DNA of 64,000 bases, taken from positions 1,612,001-1,676,000 of the forward strand of contig NZ_CP022753.1 of assembly GCF_002263495.1 (NCBI RefSeq), written 5' to 3'. Under the pieces are notes generated by a model. It ran no database searches, was not told the DNA's origin, and saw only the letters and a list, made by a program, of their open reading frames with translations. A program made the position numbers and the translations under genes. Positions 19,207 through 27,625 of this stretch are shown here, one piece after another (positions within the stretch are counted from its first letter, which is position 1; every line of letters begins with the position of its first letter). This DNA comes from Nocardiopsis gilva YIM 90087. Lineage in GTDB: Bacteria; Actinomycetota; Actinomycetes; Streptosporangiales; Streptosporangiaceae.

Positions 19207-20541
19207 TCACACCGTGGCGTAGGGGACGGTCGCCGACAGGTGCATCGCGGTCAGCGCGAACGCCCGCCCGGAGGTGGTCAGCCGGCGGTTGCCGGGCTCG
19301 GCGTCGGTGTGGTGTCCGGTGACGAAGCCCAGGGTCTCCAGCAGCCAGGTGACCGTGATCATGATGGAGTGCACCTCGTGGGTCTCGGGGACCTTGGCGG
19401 GGTTCTCCCCGCCCCAGCCGGACTCCACCAGCGTCTCGCGGATCTCCTCGGCGAGGTCGAGGTCGTCGGCGCGGGCGTGGCTGCCGGTGGACCGGGGCGA
19501 GCGGGCCAGCAGCAGGCCGAACAGGGTCTCGGTGGTGGCCTGGCCGAGCCCGTCGGTGTCGAGGACGGCCTCGGCGGCGGCCCGCCACAGGGCGGCGACA
19601 TCGGCGTGCAGCCGACGGCCCCGGCGGGTGAGGACCAGCCGTCGGCCCGACCGCCGCACGGCGCGCATGCGGCGCAGCAGCTTGTTCAGCGCGAGCAGCT
19701 GCATGACGTCGGTCTCGCTGCGCGGCGGCGAGGGGGAGGTGGACCAGCCGAACTCGGCGCACAGCTCGCGGACCACGGTCGGCGAGATGTAGCCGATCTG
19801 GGTCATGCTGATGCCGTCGTCGGCGTAGTCGAGCAGCCGCTGCAGCGGCGCCAGGGCACGAGCGGCGTCGTGCGGCGGCTCCGCGCCGTTGATGAGCTGG
19901 CCCAGGAGCGGCCAGAAGCGCTGCCGGTGCGGCTGGGACGGCGAGCTCAGCCAGTTGCGGACCCGCTCCTCCCGGATCCGGTCGAGGCGGCTGCGCCCCT
20001 GGTCGTCGGGCTGGGCGAGAAACGTGCGGGCGAACTGCTCCTGGGCCGACCGCCAGCCGCGGGTCCCCGGCCGGATCTCGCGCAGGGAGATGGCCAGTTC
20101 CAGGGCGGCGGAGGTGGCCTCGTAGGCCTCGATCTCGGCGCTGCCCAGGGTCGTTCCCCAGGTCAGCTCGGGCAGGTCGGGCGGCTGCACACCGGAGCCG
20201 CGCATGGCGCGCCGGTAGGCCGAGAGCCCGCTGTCGCGGCTGACGCCGTAGGCGTCCAGGATGTCGCGGGTCGGCCTCGACGTGCAGATCTCCGCGTAGC
20301 GGTCCAAGCCCAGCAGGGAGAACAGGTCACCCAGCGACTGGGAGACGAAGACGCGTTCGGTCGCCTCGGAGCAGAAGCGCACCGGGAGGGCGAACCAGCA
20401 GAACTCCTGCACCGCCCGCTGGGTGAGCGTCTCCAGCTTCTGCCCGGCGGTGACCGTGGCCAGGGCGCTCCCCGCCACCTGGGCCGCCCGGGCATCGAGA
20501 CGTGCCAACTGGGCGAGGGCGGACGCGACCGTCTCCTGCAT
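19207..20541 (-). CDS. Conserved-looking protein of unknown function (444 aa)
   Basis: I do not recognise a family. It is a soluble, mostly helical protein with no signal peptide or membrane segment. Near residues 225-330 it has a basic stretch, LLRRMRAVRRSGRRLVLTRR, in a helix-turn-strand pattern that could be a winged-helix; a second such stretch near 380-430 ends in NRRLTTSGRAFALT. Codon-position GC and length indicate a real gene. A DNA-binding or scaffold role is only a guess. Confidence 0.72.
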   Translation of the reverse strand: MQETVASALAQLARLDARAAQVAGSALATVTAGQKLETLTQRAVQEFCWFALPVRFCSEATERVFVSQSLGDLFSLLGLDRYAEICTSRPTRDILDAYGVSRDSGLSAYRRAMRGSGVQPPDLPELTWGTTLGSAEIEAYEATSAALELAISLREIRPGTRGWRSAQEQFARTFLAQPDDQGRSRLDRIREERVRNWLSSPSQPHRQRFWPLLGQLINGAEPPHDAARALAPLQRLLDYADDGISMTQIGYISPTVVRELCAEFGWSTSPSPPRSETDVMQLLALNKLLRRMRAVRRSGRRLVLTRRGRRLHADVAALWRAAAEAVLDTDGLGQATTETLFGLLLARSPRSTGSHARADDLDLAEEIRETLVESGWGGENPAKVPETHEVHSIMITVTWLLETLGFVTGHHTDAEPGNRRLTTSGRAFALTAMHLSATVPYATV

Positions 20542-20679
20542 GGCGCGTGTGCACCACCTTCCCCATCACAGATGGCCGCCCTGGCCTGTGCGGTCGGCCG
20601 TACCTCTCGACTCCCGTAGCCCTTTGCTCTCCGACGTACATCTCCATGGGGAATCCCCCTACGCCCCGCGGCGTGTCAG

Positions 20680-20952
20680 TCACTCACCGGTGCCATCGTG
20701 CGCATCGGTGCCGGACCGACCCCGGCGCGGGGGTGGCTTCTGTGGGATGATCTTGCTCCCAACGACATCGTCGGCTATGACCTCGATCACACTACCGTCG
20801 CGTCGTCGGACCTTGATCACCCGGTTCTGCCAGGATTCCAGCACACCGACGATATCCCGGAAGCGGCCGTCGGGCAGCTGGATGCGCAGAGTGGCACGCC
20901 GACCGAGGTCGTCGGGTGTCACCTCGGTCGTGAATCGCGAGACGAAACCCAC
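20680..20952 (-). CDS. Short beta-domain protein like the N-terminal domain of actinobacterial GNAT proteins
   Basis: 90 residues from GTG 20952, preceded by a GGGGGG tract 8-9 bases upstream. The sequence VGFVSRFTTEVTPDDLGRRA, then a short beta-rich domain with ESWQNRVIKVRRRDG and VVGSKIIPQKPPPR, resembles the small N-terminal domain that precedes the acetyltransferase domain in Rv0428c-like proteins, here without the acetyltransferase. The open frame extends upstream as a shadow of the ferredoxin gene. It diverges from fdxA. Confidence 0.72.
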   Translation of the reverse strand: MGFVSRFTTEVTPDDLGRRATLRIQLPDGRFRDIVGVLESWQNRVIKVRRRDGSVIEVIADDVVGSKIIPQKPPPRRGRSGTDAHDGTGE

Positions 20953-21126
20953 GTGATCGACCCCCCAAGTGCGCACGAAAGCGCGACGAGCGCAATACTG
21001 GAAACTGCGAATCGTGTGCCGGACGCCAGGCGGATCCGCGTGCCGGAGTCCCGGCACCGCCCAGGCTACGACAGCGAAGGCACCTGATACGCGGTCAACG
21101 TGGCGAAGACCGAGGAGGAGTAAGAC

Positions 21127-21447
21127 GTGACCTACGTCATCGCGCAGCCCTGCGTCGATGTGCTCGACAAGGCGTGCATCGAAGAATGCCCCGTCGACTG
21201 CATCTACGAAGGCAAGCGCATGCTCTACATCCACCCGGACGAGTGCGTCGACTGCGGCGCCTGCGAGCCGGTGTGCCCTGTAGAGGCCATCTACTACGAA
21301 GACGACCTTCCGGACCAGTGGGGCAGCTTTTACAAGGCCAACGTGGAGTTCTTCGACGAGCTCGGGTCCCCCGGAGGCGCCTCCAAGGTGGGCCAGGTCG
21401 ACAAGGACCACCCCGTGGTGGCCGAGCTGCCGCCGCAGGCGGAGTAG
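21127..21447 (+). CDS. fdxA: 7Fe ferredoxin (3Fe-4S/4Fe-4S)
   Basis: 106 residues. First cluster cysteines in CVDVLDKACIEECPVDCIYE and second in CVDCGACEPVCPVEAI, the arrangement of actinobacterial FdxA/FdxC. GTG start with GAGGAGGAG 6 bases upstream. Soluble electron carrier in the cytoplasm. The pairing with dapC downstream copies M. tuberculosis Rv1177-Rv1178, where the association is conserved but its reason is not known. Confidence 0.95.
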   Translation: MTYVIAQPCVDVLDKACIEECPVDCIYEGKRMLYIHPDECVDCGACEPVCPVEAIYYEDDLPDQWGSFYKANVEFFDELGSPGGASKVGQVDKDHPVVAELPPQAE

Positions 21448-21753
21448 GCCCGGTGGACGTCGTCGGACCGTAGACGAGCGGCACAGGCCCAGCCGCCGCG
21501 GAGGCGGGGCACGTCAGGCGGGCGAGCCCGGACGTGCCGGACCACTCCGCGGGAGATGATTGGGACCAGTGCCCGGCTCCGGTGCGGGGAGGGCGACGAA
21601 CCGGAGCACGCACGGACAGTGGGGACCGTCGTGCCATCCGTGAGCCGACGGATGGGGCGGCGGTTCCGATGCGTTCGGGCACGATACGTACCGGCGGCGA
21701 CCGCGCCGCCGACAGCCCGACACGGGTAGCAGGACAGAGGGGACCACAACGAC
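21448..21753 (+). other. 305-base leader between fdxA and dapC with a hairpin
   Basis: No convincing gene. A perfect 8-bp stem CCATCCGT (21634-21641) / ACGGATGG (21648-21655) with a 6-base loop stands about 100 bases before dapC and could terminate fdxA transcription or attenuate dapC. The stretch is otherwise GC-rich and unstructured to the eye. Confidence 0.4.
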
Positions 21754-22872
21754 ATGGCCGATCGACGACGCGTGGCCAACCGGCTGCCGACCTTCCCGTG
21801 GGACCGGCTGACCGCCTACAAGGAGACCGCCGCCGCGCACCCGGACGGGATCGTCGACTTCTCGGTGGGGACGCCGGTCGACCCGGTGCCGGAGAAGGTG
21901 CGCGCGGCCCTGGCCGACACCGCCGACGCTCCGGGCTATCCGATGACCCACGGGACGGCGGCGCTGCGCGCCTCCATCGCCGACTGGCTGAGCCGTCGCC
22001 ACGGCGTCACGGTGGACCCCGCCGCCACCCTGCCACTGGTCGGCTCCAAGGAGCTGGTGGCCTGGCTGCCCACGCTCCTCGGGCTGGGCGAGGGCGACAC
22101 CGTCGTCTACCCCGAGCTGGCCTACCCCACCTACGACATCGGCATCCGGATCGCCGGGGCCACCCCCGTGGCCTCCGACGGCCTCACCGCGCTCGGTCCG
22201 GCCCGCGTGCGGCTGGTGTGGCTCAACTCCCCGGCCAACCCGACCGGCCGTGTCCTGGGCGTCGACCACCTGCGGAAGGTCGTGGAGTGGGCGCGCGAGC
22301 GGGACGTCATCGTCGCCTCCGACGAGTGCTACCTCGACCTCGGCTGGGACGACACGCGGCCCGTCTCGATCCTCCACCCCGACGTGTGCGGCGGTTCGCA
22401 CGAGGGCCTGCTGGCCGTGCACTCCCTGTCCAAGCGCTCCAACCTGGCCGGCTACCGCGCGGCGTTCCTCGCGGGCGATCCCGCCCTGGTCGAGGAGCTG
22501 CTGGCGGTCCGCAAGCACGCCGGGATGATCGTTCCCGCTCCGGTGCAGGCGGCCATGGGCGCCGCCCTCGACGACGACGCCCACGCTCGGGAGCAGAAGG
22601 AACGCTACCGCGCCCGCCGTGCCCGGCTCCGCACCGCGCTGGAGGCCGCCGGCTGGGCCATCACCCACTCCGATGCCGGGCTGTACCTGTGGGCCTCCCA
22701 CCCCGAGCACGACGCGTGGGGTTCCGTGGCGGCCCTCGCCGAGCAGGGCATCCTCGTGGCCCCCGGTGACTTCTACGGTCCCTCCGGCGACCGCCACATC
22801 CGGGTCGCGTTCACCGCCACCGACGAGCGGGTCGCCATGGGCGCCAAGCGCCTGGAGGCCATGGCGCGCTGA
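21754..22872 (+). CDS. dapC: Succinyldiaminopimelate transaminase
   Basis: 372 residues, class I/II aminotransferase fold. PLP lysine Lys227 in HSLSKRSNLAGYR; NSPANPTGRV and DECYLDL are the usual cofactor-binding motifs. It converts N-succinyl-2-amino-6-ketopimelate to N-succinyl-LL-2,6-diaminopimelate. With dapD and dapE 1.3 and 2.2 kb downstream it completes the succinylase branch to meso-DAP and lysine, split only by one minus-strand gene. AGAGGGGA ribosome-binding site upstream. Confidence 0.92.
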   Translation: MADRRRVANRLPTFPWDRLTAYKETAAAHPDGIVDFSVGTPVDPVPEKVRAALADTADAPGYPMTHGTAALRASIADWLSRRHGVTVDPAATLPLVGSKELVAWLPTLLGLGEGDTVVYPELAYPTYDIGIRIAGATPVASDGLTALGPARVRLVWLNSPANPTGRVLGVDHLRKVVEWARERDVIVASDECYLDLGWDDTRPVSILHPDVCGGSHEGLLAVHSLSKRSNLAGYRAAFLAGDPALVEELLAVRKHAGMIVPAPVQAAMGAALDDDAHAREQKERYRARRARLRTALEAAGWAITHSDAGLYLWASHPEHDAWGSVAALAEQGILVAPGDFYGPSGDRHIRVAFTATDERVAMGAKRLEAMAR

Positions 22873-22887
22873 GCGCCCGGGTGCTTT

Positions 22888-22951
22888 CGTCGATCTCGGG
22901 GATATCGACCTCATAGTCGTCGGTATTCGGTCGATATCCCCGAGATCAACG
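22888..22951. repeat. Long palindrome, family copy 1
   Basis: Arms of 23 bases (22888-22910 and 22929-22951) pair with a single mismatch around an 18-base loop. The outer end reads CGTCGATCTCGG, one base off the CGTTGATCTCGG shared by copies at 27118 and 60133; the inner stem is unrelated to theirs. It sits between the convergent ends of dapC and the gene at 22966, so it could also terminate both. Confidence 0.85.
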
Positions 22952-22965
22952 GAGGTGCGGCGCGC

Positions 22966-23820
22966 CTACTTCAGGACCAGGGTGGCGCGCGCCGCGCCGT
23001 CGGGGACCGTGGACCAGCCGTCTTCGCCGGCCGCCGCCCGCCAGCGCTGGTCGCCGTAGGTCACCGACCTCAGGCCGTAGTCGCGGGCGTTGGCCACCGC
23101 CCACACCGCCATCGACCAGCCGATCTCGCCCGTCTGCGGGCCGTCGGCCACCGGGAGGTCGTCGGGGGCGGTGCCGAACACGCGCTCCAGCTCCGCCTTC
23201 GCCCCCGCGACGTCGCTCTTGGCACTCGTCTCCGGTTCGTACCAGCAGCTCACCGCCGGGCCCTCGGAGCCGTTGAACGCCGCGGCCATCACCCGGGACA
23301 GGTCCTCGTGCTGGTCGTAGGCGAATCCGTCGGCGCTGCGCTGGACGGCCTGCGCCGCCTCGTAGACGGGCATCTCCTGGTAGTCGGGGACCTCCTTCAG
23401 CTCCTCGTAGAACGACCGCGTGGCGAACACCTGGTCCATGATCTGGTCCGGCTCGCCCCACTCCTGCGAGGGGCGCTGCTGGAACAGGCCCAGCGAGTCG
23501 CGGTCGCCGTACTCGATGTTGATGAACTTCGACTCCTGCCACACCGTCGCGTAGGCGATGACGACCGCGTCCTCGGGCATGTCCAGGGAGAACGCCACGC
23601 CGTTGACCGTGGCGGCGTTGGCGGCCTGTTCCACGTCGATGTCGTGCGTGTCCTCGTTCCCGGTGATCGTGCAGCTCTCGGTCGGCTCGGGTTCGGCGAC
23701 CTCCAGGGGCTTCAGGGAGGTGATGGCGTAGTAACCGCCCGCGAGCAACAGGCCGCAGGTGACGGTTAGTACGGCCAGGATCTTGAAGAAGGCGGAGACT
23801 CTTCGCTGTTTTCGAGGCAC
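22966..23820 (-). CDS. Membrane-anchored lysozyme-like protein (actinobacterial family)
   Basis: 284 residues from GTG 23820: basic N-terminus PRKQRRVSAFFKI, one transmembrane anchor (about 12-35) and an extracellular domain with VWQESKFINIEYGDRDSLGL then FQQRPSQEWG, matching a widespread actinobacterial family that looks like a soluble transglycosylase/lysozyme fold. Peptidoglycan cleavage is inference. The frame is open back to GTG 23928, which would add 36 residues with CPTCGC, but an 8-bp inverted repeat ACCCACAG/CTGTGGGT (23847-23870) in that stretch and the classic anchor start favour 23820. Confidence 0.78.
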   Translation of the reverse strand: MPRKQRRVSAFFKILAVLTVTCGLLLAGGYYAITSLKPLEVAEPEPTESCTITGNEDTHDIDVEQAANAATVNGVAFSLDMPEDAVVIAYATVWQESKFINIEYGDRDSLGLFQQRPSQEWGEPDQIMDQVFATRSFYEELKEVPDYQEMPVYEAAQAVQRSADGFAYDQHEDLSRVMAAAFNGSEGPAVSCWYEPETSAKSDVAGAKAELERVFGTAPDDLPVADGPQTGEIGWSMAVWAVANARDYGLRSVTYGDQRWRAAAGEDGWSTVPDGAARATLVLK

Positions 23821-24130
23821 AGGCAGACCGTTTTGCTCATGGAGGCACCCACAGGTGGGGCACTGTGGGTCACCTCTGCTGACAGGGATTGATGGGCCCG
23901 GGAACGTGCCGCGGGGCCAGGGGGACACAACCGGGGCAGTGGCATTACACCCCGCATATTAGAGCGTGCGCGTCGCCGTGATCCTCTTTCGGCGACGCCG
24001 GGATGGCCCGACCCCTGCCTGAGCAGGCGTCCGCGCGGCGGGAGATTCGCGTCTCTCCGGTCACCCGGCGTGTCCAAACTCTGGTCGCGGGTTGGTTCTC
24101 CGGCGGCCGGACCCAGTAGGCTCGGGGGCC

Positions 24131-24967
24131 ATGACCACCGCGTTCATCAGTCCGCTGCCCCAGGAGATCGACAACCTGTGGGAGCGCCGCACCGAGCTGA
24201 CCCCCGACCACAAGGAAGCCCGCGACATCATCGTGGGCGCCATCGACGACATCGACGCCGGCAAGGCCCGCGTCGCCTTCGTCGATGAGGCGACCGACGA
24301 GGTCGTCGTGGACGAGCGCGCCAAGCGCTCGATCCTGCTCGGCTTCCGGGTCCTCGGCATGGAGGAGTCCAAGGTCGGCGACTTCTACCACCACGACCGC
24401 ATCCCGCTCAAGACCCGCTTCGACGGCGTCCGTGTCGTCCCGGGCGCCATCGCCCGCTGGGGCGCCTACCTGGCCTCCGGCGTCGTGCTGATGCCGTCCT
24501 TCACCAACATCGGCGCGTGGGTGGGCTCCGGAACCATGGTCGACACCTGGGCCACCGTGGGCTCCTGCGCGCAGGTCGGCAAGAACGTGCACCTGTCCGG
24601 CGGCGTCGGTGTCGGCGGTGTGCTGGAGCCGCCGCAGGCGGCCCCGGTCGTCATCGAGGACGACGCCTTCCTCGGCTCGCGCACCATGGTCGTCGAGGGC
24701 GCCCGCGTCCGCCGCGGGGCCAAGCTCGGCGCCGGCACGATCCTGACCTCGTCCACCCGCGTCTTCGACGCCGAGACCGGCGAGGAACTGCCCCGCGGCG
24801 AGGCCCCGGCCTGGTCGGTGTGTGTCACCGCCAACCGGGTCAAGAGCTTCCCCGGCGGCGACTTCGGCATGCCGGTCCTGCTGGTCCTCAAGCGCCTGGA
24901 GGAGGGCCAGGAGCACGACAAGCTCGCTCTGAACGACATGCTGCGCGAGCACGGCGTCAACGCCTAG
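24131..24967 (+). CDS. dapD: 2,3,4,5-tetrahydropyridine-2,6-dicarboxylate N-succinyltransferase
   Basis: 278 residues. Left-handed beta-helix hexapeptide repeats run from about residue 105 to 215, with NIGAWVGSGTMVDTWATVGS and CAQVGKNVHLSGGVGVGGVL. It succinylates tetrahydrodipicolinate, the first step of the succinylase DAP branch. The sequence matches the E. coli-type DapD (274 aa) rather than the longer, about 317-residue DapD usual in mycobacteria. ATG 24131 fits the family start; an upstream in-frame start at 24092 lacks support. Confidence 0.93.
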   Translation: MTTAFISPLPQEIDNLWERRTELTPDHKEARDIIVGAIDDIDAGKARVAFVDEATDEVVVDERAKRSILLGFRVLGMEESKVGDFYHHDRIPLKTRFDGVRVVPGAIARWGAYLASGVVLMPSFTNIGAWVGSGTMVDTWATVGSCAQVGKNVHLSGGVGVGGVLEPPQAAPVVIEDDAFLGSRTMVVEGARVRRGAKLGAGTILTSSTRVFDAETGEELPRGEAPAWSVCVTANRVKSFPGGDFGMPVLLVLKRLEEGQEHDKLALNDMLREHGVNA

Positions 24968-25024
24968 CCGACACCGACGGAACAGCGCTGACACAGCAGA
25001 CGCAAGAGCATCCCGCCGTCGGCC

Positions 25025-25059
25025 GCCCCGCCCCCGCCGTGTCCCGGCGGGGGCGGGGC
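25025..25059. terminator. Strong hairpin between dapD and dapE
   Basis: 15-bp perfect GC-only stem (25025-25039 with 25045-25059) and a 5-base loop, 58 bases after the dapD stop. It probably ends the dapD transcript, so dapE may have its own promoter close by or depend on read-through. Confidence 0.8.
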
Positions 25060-25112
25060 ACCAGGTGGTCGGCGGCCTCCCATCGGCCCCCGATCACGAA
25101 AGCGTGCCCGAC

Positions 25113-26231
25113 ATGCTGGATCTCACCGCGGACGTCCGGACCCTCACCGCCCGCATCGTCGATATCGAGTCGGTCAGCGGAGGCGAACGCGCGCTCGCCG
25201 ACGCCATCGAGCAGGCGCTCGGCGACCTGCCGCACCTCACCGTGTATCGAGACGGCGACGCGGTCGTGGCCCGTACCGACCTGGGCCGCGAGCAGCGCGT
25301 CGTGATCGCGGGCCACATCGACACCGTCCCCATCGTGGGCAACGTGCCCTCGCACGTCGAGGGCGAGCGGCTCTACGGCTGCGGGACCAGCGACATGAAG
25401 AGCGGGGTGGCGGTCCAGCTCAAGCTGGCGGCCCTGGTGCCCGAGCCGGTGCACGACGTCACCTACGTCTTCTACGACTGCGAGGAGATCGAGGCCGACC
25501 GCAACGGCCTGCGCCGCCTCGCGGCCCAGCACCCCGAGTGGCTGGAGGGCGACTTCGCCGTGCTGATGGAGCCGACCGGCGGCTTCATCGAGGGCGGCTG
25601 CCAGGGGACCATGCGCATCGAGGTGGCCGCCCGCGGCAAGCGCGCGCACAGCGCCCGCTCCTGGATGGGGCACAACGCCATCCACGAGGCCGGACGCGCC
25701 ATCGACATCCTGCGCGAGTACGCGCCGCGCCGGCCGGAGGTCGAGGGGCTCCGGTTCCACGAGGGCCTCAACGCCGTGTTCGTCTCCGGCGGCGTCGCGG
25801 GCAACGTCATCCCCGACGAGTGCGTCGTCACCGTCAACTACCGGTTCGCCCCCGACCTCAGCGCACAGGACGCCGAGCAGCACCTGCGCGAGGTGTTCGC
25901 CGACTATGACGTGCGGGTCACCGACGTGGCGCCGCCCGCCCGGCCCGGGCTCGACCACCCCGCCGCGGCGGCCTTCGTCCGCACGGTGGGCGACGGCCAG
26001 GCCCGCGCCAAGCTGGGCTGGACCGACGTGGCGCGGATGTCGGAGCTGGGGATCCCCGCGGTCAACTACGGCCCCGGTGAACCCACGCTCGCCCACACCA
26101 AGGACGAGTTCGTGGAGCTCGACGCCATCGTCGACGCGGAGAAGCGGATGGTCGGCTGGCTCACCGGGGTGGACGCCGACACGGCCGCGGCGGCGGTCGC
26201 GGACGCGATCGGCGACGTCGACAAGGGCTGA
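25113..26231 (+). CDS. dapE: Succinyl-diaminopimelate desuccinylase
   Basis: 372 residues, M20 metallopeptidase fold. Zinc ligands and catalytic residues appear in AGHIDTVP, CGTSDMKSG, DCEEIE, LMEPTGG and LAHTKDEF. It releases succinate to give LL-2,6-diaminopimelate. Start chosen at ATG 25113 with GAAAG ten bases upstream; an in-frame GTG at 25104 and a longer frame from 25065 are possible. Followed 95 bases later by a LOG-family gene, as in M. tuberculosis Rv1202-Rv1205. Confidence 0.92.
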   Translation: MLDLTADVRTLTARIVDIESVSGGERALADAIEQALGDLPHLTVYRDGDAVVARTDLGREQRVVIAGHIDTVPIVGNVPSHVEGERLYGCGTSDMKSGVAVQLKLAALVPEPVHDVTYVFYDCEEIEADRNGLRRLAAQHPEWLEGDFAVLMEPTGGFIEGGCQGTMRIEVAARGKRAHSARSWMGHNAIHEAGRAIDILREYAPRRPEVEGLRFHEGLNAVFVSGGVAGNVIPDECVVTVNYRFAPDLSAQDAEQHLREVFADYDVRVTDVAPPARPGLDHPAAAAFVRTVGDGQARAKLGWTDVARMSELGIPAVNYGPGEPTLAHTKDEFVELDAIVDAEKRMVGWLTGVDADTAAAAVADAIGDVDKG

Positions 26232-26325
26232 GCGCCACGGGCGCCACCTGATCGTTGTCTCTCCCGACGAAAACAGGTGACCTGGGATTCAGCGCGCGTG
26301 CCTGAGATCCGGATAGCGTTGCGAC

Positions 26326-27102
26326 ATGACGGAATCTCAGAAAATCCGCCGGGCGGGTCCGTTGACCTTCCACGGCAGCGCCATCCCTGAGACCACCACG
26401 GACCAGCGGCTGTTGGACCGCCGCGGGCCGGCCGAATGGGTGCACACCGACCCGTGGCGGGTCATGCGCATCCAGTCGGAGTTCGTGGAGGGGTTCGGCC
26501 TGCTGTCCGAGGTCGGGCAGGCGGTGAGCGTGTTCGGCTCGGCGCGGACGAAGCCGGACAGCCCGCACTACCAGCTCGGGGAGACGGTCGGCGGCAAGCT
26601 CGCCGAGGCGGGCTACACGGTCATCACCGGGGGCGGGCCCGGCGTGATGGAGGCCGCGAACAGGGGCGCCCAGAAGGGCGGGGGCACGTCGATCGGACTC
26701 GGCATCGAGCTCCCGTTCGAGCAGGCGCTCAACGAGTACATCGACATCGGCGTCACGTTCCGGTACTTCTTCGTGCGCAAGACGATGTTCGTGAAGTACT
26801 CGCAGGCGTTCGTGGTGATGCCGGGCGGGTTCGGCACGCTGGACGAGATGTTCGAGGCGATCACGCTGGTGCAGACCGGCAAGGTGACCCGGTTCCCGGT
26901 GGTGCTGGTCGGCACCGAGTTCTGGGGCGGGCTGCGCGACTGGATCCGGAAGAACCTGCTGGAGGAGGGGCTGATCTCCCCGGGCGACCCGGACCTGATG
27001 CACCTCACCGACGACCCCGACGAGGTCGTCGAGATCATCCGCGACGCCCACCGGAACCTGGCCCGGATGGACTTCGAGGCCGGGGAACAGGACGGGACCT
27101 AG
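26326..27102 (+). CDS. TIGR00730/LOG family nucleoside 5'-monophosphate phosphoribohydrolase
   Basis: 258 residues, Rossmann-like fold. Signature motifs ITGGGPGVMEAANRGAQKGG and VMPGGFGTLDEMFEAIT are those of LOG proteins, which release cytokinin-like bases from their ribotides. Position after dapE matches M. tuberculosis Rv1205, a characterised LOG. The first 60 residues are an extension common in actinobacterial members. Substrate in this organism is not known. Confidence 0.9.
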   Translation: MTESQKIRRAGPLTFHGSAIPETTTDQRLLDRRGPAEWVHTDPWRVMRIQSEFVEGFGLLSEVGQAVSVFGSARTKPDSPHYQLGETVGGKLAEAGYTVITGGGPGVMEAANRGAQKGGGTSIGLGIELPFEQALNEYIDIGVTFRYFFVRKTMFVKYSQAFVVMPGGFGTLDEMFEAITLVQTGKVTRFPVVLVGTEFWGGLRDWIRKNLLEEGLISPGDPDLMHLTDDPDEVVEIIRDAHRNLARMDFEAGEQDGT

Positions 27103-27117
27103 CCGCGACGCCCAGGG

Positions 27118-27193
27118 TCCCTCCGTTGATCTCGGAGATATTGGGGTGAAAATCGCTTGTGAGACCCCAATATCTCCGAGATCAACGGAGGGA
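27118..27193. repeat. Long palindrome, family copy 2
   Basis: 30-bp perfect stem (27118-27147 with 27164-27193) and a 16-base loop. It contains CGTTGATCTCGG five bases in from its outer end, as in the copies at 22888 and 60133, but the inner stem sequence differs. It lies between the convergent ends of the LOG gene and the gene at 27219. Confidence 0.9.
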
Positions 27194-27218
27194 TGGGGCG
27201 CAAGCCGGCGGCGTGTGC

Positions 27219-27542
27219 TCAGGCCAGTCCGCGGCGGGCCACAGCGGGCGGGCGCGTGCCCTGGATCGAGGCGACCATGTCGAGCGCCTGCCGGGCGTCG
27301 CGCGGCCGATCGGTCGCGAAGAACCGGACGCCCAGCCAGGCGTAGACGGAGATGAGCGCGATGACCTCGGCGGCGGCCGCACCGCTGTCGTCGGCGGGCG
27401 CGCTCGCGCAGCGCACGAGCACCGGTCGGTCACCCGCGACCAGCGCGCGGATCCGGTCCACACTCGGACGGTGACCGGCGTCGACCACGCCGTTCACCAC
27501 CGCGTCGACTTCCACGACCTGCCAAGTTTGATCCGCGCCCAC
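27219..27542 (-). CDS. Orphan domain resembling the C-terminus of dihydropteroate synthase
   Basis: 107 residues from GTG 27542 (the frame is open to ATG 27635, which would overlap the divergent gene). The end, ISVYAWLGVRFFATDRPRDA then RQALDMVASIQG, resembles the last helix-strand-helix of FolP, where R-x-H-D-V normally precedes the alanine-rich helix; here the catalytic R-x-H is changed to FFATD. Most of the TIM barrel is absent. In M. tuberculosis folP2 (Rv1207) lies at this place in the gene order, so this may be a remnant or a repurposed piece. The assignment is tentative. Confidence 0.5.
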   Translation of the reverse strand: MGADQTWQVVEVDAVVNGVVDAGHRPSVDRIRALVAGDRPVLVRCASAPADDSGAAAAEVIALISVYAWLGVRFFATDRPRDARQALDMVASIQGTRPPAVARRGLA

Positions 27543-27625
27543 GTCCCCGAGTCTGCCACCGTACGCGGGCACGCCGGAACCGGGTGTTCTCCTCGAGGCG
27601 GCGAAGGTGTGGCACCATCGGTGCC

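Noticed and set aside
21100-21123. Seven-codon GTG ORF (AKTEEE) just before fdxA
   Set aside because: Its GAG codons are simply the fdxA Shine-Dalgarno; no ribosome site of its own.
26245-26279. CACCTG / CAGGTG inverted repeat between dapE and the LOG gene
   Set aside because: Six-base arms 23 bases apart are expected by chance in this composition.
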